NCBI GenBank assembly: GCA_039194995.1
Contig: JBCCVR010000008.1
Coordinates: 15,018 to 79,017, forward strand
DNA from: CCY15215 sp039194995
Lineage (GTDB): Bacteria; Cyanobacteriota; Cyanobacteriia; Cyanobacteriales; Spirulinaceae
DNA: 64,000 bases
Reading direction: 5' to 3'
In this document: in pieces, positions 17,999-24,658 of the stretch
Position numbering within the stretch: the first letter of the stretch is position 1
Layout: every line of letters starts with the position of its first letter
Notes under the pieces: model-generated
What the model was told of the DNA's origin: nothing
Database searches by the model: none
The model's input: the letters and a program-made list of their open reading frames with translations, nothing else
Program-made: the position numbers and the translations under genes

Positions 17999-18502
17999 AT
18001 GAATAAGCCCCTGAACAACCCTATCGCTCGTACTTTCGCCGCTACTTTTGCTGCTTTGAACGTTGCTTTGACCTTGGCAACTCCCGCGATCGCAATTGAA
18101 ACAGTCTCCGAAACCCTCCAAAATTCGGAAGTCAGTCGCAATGCACCCATAACTTTCTCGGAAGGCGTTCATCTGTACGGCGAATCAATAAACCCTAACA
18201 CAATTGGTAAATCTTACGCGATTCTCAATGTTGAAGCCGGACAAATCGTCGGCGCATTTTATCAGCCTCGTTCCTCTTTTGACTGCTTCCGAGGACAAAC
18301 CCAAGACGGACAATTGGTATTGAACGTGACGGATAGCTACACGGGAGAAACCTTCCCTTATGCGATTAACATCGAAGATGCCTCGTTACTGGCTTCTCTG
18401 GGGGATATTCCCATCGCTCGACCCGGTTTAGAAGGATTTCACCAGATTGAGGAAATTAGCGATCGCGATCGCGAACTCCTACAAATCTGCCAAGCACAAT
18501 AA
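17999..18502 (+). CDS. Exported protein of unknown function
   Basis: A 167-residue protein with a signal peptide (FAALNVALTLATPAIA) and a compact mature domain of about 130 residues. Features include HLYGESINPNTIGKSYAILN, GAFYQPRSSFDCFRGQT and a final CQAQ; the two cysteines could form a disulfide in the periplasm. No known family was recognised. It lies 15 bp upstream of the CoA-binding protein gene on the same strand and probably shares its transcript. Confidence 0.7.
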   Translation: MNKPLNNPIARTFAATFAALNVALTLATPAIAIETVSETLQNSEVSRNAPITFSEGVHLYGESINPNTIGKSYAILNVEAGQIVGAFYQPRSSFDCFRGQTQDGQLVLNVTDSYTGETFPYAINIEDASLLASLGDIPIARPGLEGFHQIEEISDRDRELLQICQAQ

Positions 18503-18517
18503 AGGAATAGAAGCAAG

Positions 18518-18931
18518 ATGAATTTGAAGGGAAACGATCGTGTTGTAGGAGATATTCTTGCCAATGCCAAAACAATCGCCGTTGTCGGCCATTCTAACAA
18601 GCGCGATCGTCCCAGCTACCGTATTGCTCAATTCTTACGGGAGAAGGGCTATACCGTGTATCCCGTCAACCCGACTTTGACAGAAATCGAAGGGATGCAG
18701 TGTTACTCTTCTTTGAAAGAGATTCCCACAGCGATCGATATTGTCAATATTTTTCGGCGTTCTGAATTTTTGCCGGAAATTGCCACCGAAGCGATCTCGA
18801 TCGGCGCAAAAGTCTTTTGGGCGCAGGAAGGCATTATCCATCCCGAAGCCGCGAAAAAAGCCACGGAAGCAGGTCTAAAAGTCGTGATGGATGCCTGCAT
18901 CATGATTGAGGCTCAACGCCTGTTAGATTAG
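18518..18931 (+). CDS. CoA-binding domain protein (YccU type)
   Basis: A 137-residue Rossmann-fold protein equal in size to the stand-alone CoA_binding_2 family related to succinyl-CoA synthetase alpha. It shows TIAVVGHSNKRDRPSYRIAQ, GYTVYPVNPTL, DIVNIFRRSEFLPEI, VFWAQEGI and a final VVMDACIMIEAQRL, all typical of this family. The molecular role is not established; binding of CoA or an acyl-CoA is known for the fold. It converges on topA. Confidence 0.9.
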   Translation: MNLKGNDRVVGDILANAKTIAVVGHSNKRDRPSYRIAQFLREKGYTVYPVNPTLTEIEGMQCYSSLKEIPTAIDIVNIFRRSEFLPEIATEAISIGAKVFWAQEGIIHPEAAKKATEAGLKVVMDACIMIEAQRLLD

Positions 18932-18948
18932 AAAATCGGGAGCGATCG

Positions 18949-21630
18949 CTATTTTTCCTCATCTTTTGCTTTCGTTGATTTGCGCGATCGGGTTGTCTTT
19001 GCCTTTGTGGTTTTCGTTGTTTTTGCCTTAGTTGTCTTTGCTTTTGTAGTTGTTGATTTGCGTGCAGTCGATTTTCGCGTTGTTTTCTTCGTGGCCGCTT
19101 TTTCTGCCAATAATTTCAACGCCGTTTCTAGGGTAATTCCCTCTACGGTTTCTCCTTCTGGAATCCCTACATTTGTTTTTTCATGTTTGATATATTTCCC
19201 GTAAGGACCTTCATAAATATTTACTGGCTTATCATCATCAGGGTGATTGCCTAATTCCCGTAGAGGTGTTTTCGCCGCACCGCGTCCCCGTCCTTTTTTC
19301 GGTTGTGCTAATAGTTCTAAAGCACGTTCTAAAGTAATCGTTAAAACATCATCGGGAGCCTTGATCGAGCGATAATCCTTATCTTTTCCGAGGGTATGAA
19401 CCACATAGGGTCCAAAACGCCCATTATTCGCCTGAATTTTCCCTTCTTTCTCCGGATGCACGCCCAATGTTCGCGGTAAAGCTAACAATCCCAAAGCAAT
19501 ATCGAGAGTTAAATCTTCCTGTTTCATCCCTTTAGGAAGAGAAGCGCGTTTGGGCTTTTTATTCTCCTCAGTTTTCTCACCTAACTGCACGTAGGGACCG
19601 TAATTTCCCGTGAGAATGTAAATCGGTTCTCCCGTCTCCGGATGCAGTCCCAATTTATCCGGACCTTCCAATTTTTGCCGGATTAACACTTCCACTTGTT
19701 CGGGATTCAAATCCGAGGGCGTTAGATCGGGGGGAATAGATGCCGCAACCTTTTCACCTTCGTTTTCTACCTCAATATAAGGACCAAAACGCCCAATTTT
19801 TACCCTTGCTTCGAGGTTTTCTAAATTAACGGCTTTGGCAACACTGGGATCGATTTCTTCTTCGCGGACTTTAACTTGGGTTTCCAGCCCCATTTCTCCC
19901 AAATAAAACCCTTCTAAATAGGGCAACCATTGCACCTCTCCCGTGGCAATGTCATCGAGGGTTTGTTCCATGCGCGAGGTGAAGCGCGTATCGACTAAAT
20001 CGTTAAAATGCGATTCTAATAAGCTGGTAACGGCAAAAGCGGTAAATGTGGGAATGAGGGTTTTATTCCGCATTTGAGCATAACCGCGATCGACGATCGT
20101 GCCGATGATACTCGCATAGGTACTAGGACGACCGATTCCCTCACCTTCTAGCATTTTTACGAGAGAGGCTTCCGAGTAACGTGCAGGGGGTTTGGTTTCG
20201 TGTTTTAAGACTTCGAGTTCGTTACATTTGGGAGTATCTCCTACTTTGAGTTCCGGTAACAAAACTTCTTGATTTTCCAAAGCCGCATCGGGATCGTCAG
20301 ACCCTTCTACATAAGCGCGGAAAAACCCGGGAAAATCAATGCGCTTGCCATTGGAGCGAAATCCAGCATCTTCTACATCAATATTGACAGTAATTTGCGT
20401 GAGTCGCGCATCTGCCATCTGACAGGCAACCGTGCGCTTCCAGATCAGATCGTAGAGGCGAAATTCGCGATCGCTCAATCCGGTTTCTTGGGGGGTGCGA
20501 AAGGTAGATCCTGCCGGGCGAATGGCTTCGTGTGCCTCCTGCGCTCCTTTACTTTTGGTCGTATACTGCTTGGGTTTAGGGCTGAGGTATTCTTTCCCAT
20601 ATTTCTCTTCTACGCAAGCTCTCGCCGCCGCGATCGCCTCTTCTGACAAATGCACGGAGTCCGTCCGCATATAGGTAATATAGCCCTCTTCGTACAATTT
20701 CTGCGCCGTCCGCATGGTATCCCGCGCCGATAAGCCTAATTTACGGTTGGCATCCTGTTGTAGGGTCGAAGTGGTAAAAGGAGGATAAGGACGGCGTTTG
20801 GTAGGGCGTTCTTCGATATTGGCAACCTTCCAAGTTTTATCGATAATGCGATCGCGCAGGGCGGTGGCTTCTTCTTCATTTAACAACACCACATCTTTAC
20901 CCTTGGCAATTTGTCCGGTATTGGGGTCAAAATCGTTCCCCGTGACCAGTTTTTTCCTCTTCAAGGTGACGAGTTTGGCTTCAAATAAGCTCTCTTTCTG
21001 TTCTAAAGTTGCTTTTAAATCCCAGTACCCTCCAGACCGGAAAGCGCGGCGTTCTCGTTCCCGTCGCACCAGCACCCGTACTGCAACCGATTGTACGCGA
21101 CCCGCCGACAAACCGTAAGCGATTTTTTTCCAGAGGAGAGGAGAGAGTGTGTAACCCACCAAGCGATCCAGAATACGGCGGGTTTCTTGGGCGCGGACTA
21201 AGTTATCATCAATTTCCCGGCAATTTTGCAATGCTCTTTGAATGGCATCCTCGGTAATTTCGTGGAATACCATGCGCTTGATCGGCACTTTAGGCTTGAG
21301 AATTTGCAGCAAATGCCAAGAAATGCTTTCTCCCTCGCGGTCTTCGTCAGTGGCGAGAATCAACTCATCCGCAACTTTCAGCGCTTCTTTGAGTTCTTTA
21401 ACAACCTTCTTTTTGGTTTTGGGGACGACGTAGAGGGGGGTAAATTTATTTTTCACATTAACGCCGAGTTTTGCCCAGTCTTTGTCCTTATGGGCGGGGG
21501 GAATTTCATCCGCAGAGGAGGGCAGATCGCGAACGTGACCCATAGAGGCTTCAACGCGATAGCCATTGGGTAGGTAATTGCGGATAGTCTTGGCCTTGGT
21601 GGGGGATTCGACAATAACGAGGGTTGACAT
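18949..21630 (-). CDS. topA: DNA topoisomerase I
   Basis: A type IA topoisomerase that relaxes negative supercoils. The 893-residue protein opens with the Toprim domain (TLVIVESPTKAKTIRNYL; DEDREGESISWHL) and contains the active-site tyrosine in GYITYMRTDSVHLS. The C-terminal third has four repeated modules with the GXXGPYVXXG pattern (for example GRFGPYIEVE, GNYGPYVQLG, GRFGPYVVHT, GPYGKYIKHE), the zinc-free topo-C repeats typical of cyanobacteria and actinobacteria, and no Cys4 fingers. The last ~60 residues are a Lys/Thr/Arg tail (KTTKAKTTKTTKAKTTRSRK) that likely binds DNA. The gene ends 18 bp from the convergent CoA-binding gene. Confidence 0.97.
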   Translation of the reverse strand: MSTLVIVESPTKAKTIRNYLPNGYRVEASMGHVRDLPSSADEIPPAHKDKDWAKLGVNVKNKFTPLYVVPKTKKKVVKELKEALKVADELILATDEDREGESISWHLLQILKPKVPIKRMVFHEITEDAIQRALQNCREIDDNLVRAQETRRILDRLVGYTLSPLLWKKIAYGLSAGRVQSVAVRVLVRRERERRAFRSGGYWDLKATLEQKESLFEAKLVTLKRKKLVTGNDFDPNTGQIAKGKDVVLLNEEEATALRDRIIDKTWKVANIEERPTKRRPYPPFTTSTLQQDANRKLGLSARDTMRTAQKLYEEGYITYMRTDSVHLSEEAIAAARACVEEKYGKEYLSPKPKQYTTKSKGAQEAHEAIRPAGSTFRTPQETGLSDREFRLYDLIWKRTVACQMADARLTQITVNIDVEDAGFRSNGKRIDFPGFFRAYVEGSDDPDAALENQEVLLPELKVGDTPKCNELEVLKHETKPPARYSEASLVKMLEGEGIGRPSTYASIIGTIVDRGYAQMRNKTLIPTFTAFAVTSLLESHFNDLVDTRFTSRMEQTLDDIATGEVQWLPYLEGFYLGEMGLETQVKVREEEIDPSVAKAVNLENLEARVKIGRFGPYIEVENEGEKVAASIPPDLTPSDLNPEQVEVLIRQKLEGPDKLGLHPETGEPIYILTGNYGPYVQLGEKTEENKKPKRASLPKGMKQEDLTLDIALGLLALPRTLGVHPEKEGKIQANNGRFGPYVVHTLGKDKDYRSIKAPDDVLTITLERALELLAQPKKGRGRGAAKTPLRELGNHPDDDKPVNIYEGPYGKYIKHEKTNVGIPEGETVEGITLETALKLLAEKAATKKTTRKSTARKSTTTKAKTTKAKTTKTTKAKTTRSRKSTKAKDEEK

Positions 21631-21909
21631 GGGCGTTAATGAAACTTAACAAGATGAGAAGGGAATGGGGGGTAGACGATTACCCTTCGCAAGCTATGGA
21701 GGCAAAAAATTCTGTGCATCCGTACCGCTTTTTCCTATCAATACCATATCCCAACAAAAATGGGGAGGGCAAAAATATGATGTTCTCCCGGAGGGAATCT
21801 TGCTCAAAACTCGCGCATCCGATCGCGCGATCGCCGTCTCCCCTCGAATAATCCGATCTTACTACAGTTGCGTTACATGAATTTAGTCTACGGAAAAGAT
21901 AGTATAAAT

Positions 21910-22341
21910 TTATTCATGGTCGTATAAACTAAAATCGCGATCGAGCCAAATCAGATGAAATATTGCACCATCGCGATATCCCACCATTGGGGCTTTACCA
22001 CAGAAGCGAAACGCAATGAAATTAACGTCCTCTGTAATAGAATTAGGGATACTTGCTCTAATTGCATCTCTGGAAATTTTCTCATATCCTAAACCGTGTT
22101 TCGGTGCTTGCCTGAGTTCTCGCCAAGATAGTTGGCTCAATCTATCTAACGTATCGATTAAAGCTGCTTTTTCATCCTTGGTACATTGAGCAATGCTGTA
22201 CTGGCGATCGAGATATTTGAAACTGAAAATCGGTGTTTGTCGATCTGGATTCGATTCGTCTTGCTGACTTTTGATCTGTTTTCCTTCAGAGATCGAAGGT
22301 TGTTTAATTTTTCTTCTCTTTTTTGACGAGTCTTTTGCCAC
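21910..22341 (-). CDS. Probable toxin partner of a Panacea-type antitoxin
   Basis: A 143-residue basic protein; its N-terminal 40 residues are Lys/Gln/Ser-rich, and the rest forms a compact domain with LSWRELRQAPKHGLGYEKI and a C terminus reading FHLIWLDRDFSLYDHE. I do not recognise the family. It starts with GTG at 22339-22341, overlapping the TAG stop of the upstream antitoxin-like gene by one base, which indicates translational coupling. Panacea-domain antitoxins are known to be paired with diverse unrelated toxins, so by position this is the likely toxin. Toxicity is inference. Confidence 0.55.
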   Translation of the reverse strand: MAKDSSKKRRKIKQPSISEGKQIKSQQDESNPDRQTPIFSFKYLDRQYSIAQCTKDEKAALIDTLDRLSQLSWRELRQAPKHGLGYEKISRDAIRASIPNSITEDVNFIAFRFCGKAPMVGYRDGAIFHLIWLDRDFSLYDHE

Positions 22342-22781
22342 TATACCAATTGAGTCTTAAAATACTGTTGCAAAGAATCGAGGGAAATTTCCGAACCCGT
22401 TGGCGTATTTTTAAAAGGAGGTTCGTTACTGGTTAGATTTCTCAGTTTCCATGCTGAAAATTGTCCGTAAACCTCATAGACCTCTTCTAATACTTCTTTA
22501 ATCTCATCCTCAAATTTTGTATAATCAAAGTTTTCTGGAAAAGGCAAGCTACCCGATCCGTACTGCTTGTAGCGATCGTAAATTTCTGGGATTGCGGGCC
22601 CGTGAATCCAAGATTCGATAGACTCGGCAAAGAGAGGGCGATCGCGCAATGCTAAATAAAGCCCTTGAGCATAATATAATAATTTCTGCAATTTCAGGTT
22701 AGAAATTAACTCCCCAGCACTATCATTATTGTCATAAGCGAGAGCCAAAAAGTATTGTGCTACATCTCGAGCGCTAATCAT
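22341..22781 (-). CDS. Panacea/SocA-type (DUF4065) antitoxin-like protein
   Basis: A 146-residue protein of the Panacea (SocA, GepA, DUF4065) family. It shows the typical opening ARDVAQYFLALAYDNN, LISNLKLQKLLYYAQGLYLA, the ESIESWIHGPAIPEIYDRYK motif with the conserved WXXGP, and YGQFSAWKLRNLTSNEPPF. Members neutralise many different toxins, and SocA also acts as a proteolytic adaptor. The start at 22781 (MISARDVA) is chosen over the in-frame start at 22805 because GGAG lies a few bases upstream. It is the first gene of a coupled pair. Confidence 0.85.
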   Translation of the reverse strand: MISARDVAQYFLALAYDNNDSAGELISNLKLQKLLYYAQGLYLALRDRPLFAESIESWIHGPAIPEIYDRYKQYGSGSLPFPENFDYTKFEDEIKEVLEEVYEVYGQFSAWKLRNLTSNEPPFKNTPTGSEISLDSLQQYFKTQLV

Positions 22782-22850
22782 AATTCTCCATCTTTGCATT
22801 TTCAATATTATTTCTATTTTACCTTATTGCTTCGTATCGAGCGATCGCAA

Positions 22851-23639
22851 TCAAACGGAAATACTCATTTTTTCCTGTAACGGTTGTAGTTGATTTTCAG
22901 ATACAATCGGCTCATATTCTCGTTCTAAAAAAGGCGAGAATTCTTTTGGCCATTCAGCCGTCATATTGCAGAGCAAGCGAAATTGAAGGGGAGTAGGTGA
23001 GGGATTGATTCTTTCGACATGAACGCAAACTAAATCCCGTTTTTTTTGGCAAATGCCTAAAATATCTGCGACTAAATATCGCGGACAGTAACCGACATTA
23101 TAACGATCTTCCGTACATAGTAAGAGTGCTTTAGAATCGTAGGGATTTTGGAAATCATGAGTTAAGTATAATCGTTCGTTAGGTTGTAAAGATTTAATGC
23201 GATCGCTCGAACATTTGGGCATATATCTGAGACCATGAGCGAAAAAATGAATATGATATAGTCCATTCTCATCAGGTTCGGGACGCGGAAAAATCTCAAA
23301 ACTATCTGTCGCTTTACGCCCGCCACTGCGAGATAAAATTGCGATGGGATCGTCGCGATCGCGGGGAATATCCAGCCATTTAATATAATCATTGTAATCT
23401 GGACGAGAAGGACGCATCACGCGATTAGCGAAGAGGGGAAATAATTCGTGCGATCGGTATTCTATTTCGAGTTTTGGAAAGGAATGTAAAAGGGGAAAAT
23501 TAGTCTTGCTTTGGGCAGTGCGAGCGCCTTCTGTATAAACAAATTGATAGATATCTCTATCAAAAGTTAAGCGACCAATGGGAAACCAAGAACGACTTTG
23601 AGGATCTGTCCAAGCTAGAAATAGTGTTGGGATGGTCAT
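22851..23639 (-). CDS. HIRAN domain protein with HipA-N-like N terminus
   Basis: A 262-residue protein. The N-terminal half resembles a family seen with bacterial HIRAN proteins: WFPIGRLTF, FPLLHSFPKLEIEYRSHELF, PLFANRVMRPSRPDYNDYIK, close to the HipA N-terminal subdomain pattern. The second half has the HIRAN signature LYLTHDFQNPYDSKALLL followed by YNVGYCPRYLVADIL. HIRAN domains bind single-stranded DNA ends in fork-remodelling helicases; the stand-alone bacterial role is unclear. It sits just upstream of the Panacea pair on the same strand, 69 bp away. A role in DNA-damage or phage sensing is speculation. Confidence 0.78.
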   Translation of the reverse strand: MTIPTLFLAWTDPQSRSWFPIGRLTFDRDIYQFVYTEGARTAQSKTNFPLLHSFPKLEIEYRSHELFPLFANRVMRPSRPDYNDYIKWLDIPRDRDDPIAILSRSGGRKATDSFEIFPRPEPDENGLYHIHFFAHGLRYMPKCSSDRIKSLQPNERLYLTHDFQNPYDSKALLLCTEDRYNVGYCPRYLVADILGICQKKRDLVCVHVERINPSPTPLQFRLLCNMTAEWPKEFSPFLEREYEPIVSENQLQPLQEKMSISV

Positions 23640-23730
23640 TTACAACATGGTAAAGGTCTTCCATTTATCGAGTAAACTTTCCTTCTAGGCTCATTTTTCT
23701 GTAGATTAATGTTTGCGCTACATCGCACTG

Positions 23731-23976
23731 TTATGTATCTTTTTTCCCTTCATCATTAATAAAGTTCCACGGAATTTCTTTCCGAAAAATTTGAATGCTT
23801 TTCTCGACCAGTTCTAGTGGCACGTTCTTTTGATACAAAGTTACTTCCCTAGTTTGCTTCATGTCATCGCGAAATATTTCGACAACGAGTTCATTGTGGA
23901 TGTAGATTTCGACCCCGATTCCATCTCGATCGCTTACGTCGCTAGCTACGATTACTTTGAGTTCATCAGATGCCAT
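23731..23976 (-). CDS. Small conserved protein of unknown function
   Basis: An 81-residue acidic protein with two likely beta strands (GVEIYIHNELVVEIFRDD, REVTLYQKNVPLEL) and a C-terminal helix. It resembles small cyanobacterial proteins of unknown function that combine a short beta-sheet with one helix; no motif indicates a catalytic role. It lies within the accessory island between topA and the gyrA-type gene. The start codon is ATG. Confidence 0.55.
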   Translation of the reverse strand: MASDELKVIVASDVSDRDGIGVEIYIHNELVVEIFRDDMKQTREVTLYQKNVPLELVEKSIQIFRKEIPWNFINDEGKKDT

Positions 23977-24045
23977 TGGTAACGCCCATTTTTAGTTTTA
24001 GTTACAATATAGCTATAGTATTATACTACAAGTTCTGTACCCATC

Positions 24046-24372
24046 TCATTTATTCTTCTTTCCCTCAAGTGGTCTTCCCGTTCTACATCGGGCAGCATTA
24101 CCAAATATTTCTGCTAGAGTTGCCCATTCATCTCCCAACGGACTTTCCTCGAATGGGTCTTCTAATTTCATCATTTTGAGTAGAGCGCAAGTTTTTAAAC
24201 CATTCGTTGTTTCCATGTAGCGAATCTGGGGATTGTATCCCATTGTTTCGACCTTAGCGATCGCATCCGTCGCCGATATTTCTCGTAAGTCTGATAGATT
24301 AAGAAACAAATAACTATAACCGGCTTTCGGCAAGCCAATTTGATACTTGTTAACGCCTATAAAGTGTTTCAT
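24046..24372 (-). CDS. Small protein of unknown function, coupled to upstream gene
   Basis: A 108-residue protein with no recognised motif; KHFIGVNKYQIGLPKAGYSY opens a likely beta-rich region, and the C terminus is basic (RCRTGRPLEGKKNK). The ATG at 24372 overlaps the TGA of the gene upstream (ATGA), so this start is preferred to an in-frame start at 24411. The two genes therefore form a translationally coupled pair. Confidence 0.55.
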   Translation of the reverse strand: MKHFIGVNKYQIGLPKAGYSYLFLNLSDLREISATDAIAKVETMGYNPQIRYMETTNGLKTCALLKMMKLEDPFEESPLGDEWATLAEIFGNAARCRTGRPLEGKKNK

Positions 24373-24593
24373 TGTGCCTCTTCCTCGTATGAACGAAACT
24401 GACAAATCCATTGTTTGGAGCGACGACTATATCGTTTGACTCCCATTAATCTAACGTTTGCCTCTTTTCCTATTCTGATACATTCCCTCCTTGCTTCTGC
24501 CTCGTCATCTGCAAAAATGTATTCTTCCCAAGTTCCCAATTCTACTTCTGGATCTTCGAGGTATTCGGGGTCTTCAGGAAAAGGTTCGGTCAT
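24369..24593 (-). CDS. Small acidic protein of unknown function
   Basis: A 74-residue protein with a very acidic first half (EDPEYLEDPEVELGTWEEY) and a more basic second half (VKRYSRRSKQWICQFRS). The pattern of an acidic arm plus a basic domain is common among small antitoxins and DNA mimics, but no family is recognised. It is the first gene of a coupled pair with the protein ending at 24046. Confidence 0.5.
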   Translation of the reverse strand: MTEPFPEDPEYLEDPEVELGTWEEYIFADDEAEARRECIRIGKEANVRLMGVKRYSRRSKQWICQFRSYEEEAQ

Positions 24594-24658
24594 AAGACAT
24601 ATCCATTAATAATCTCGTTATTTTAGCATGTTAAGATTGGAGCAATACAAAATCTCTA

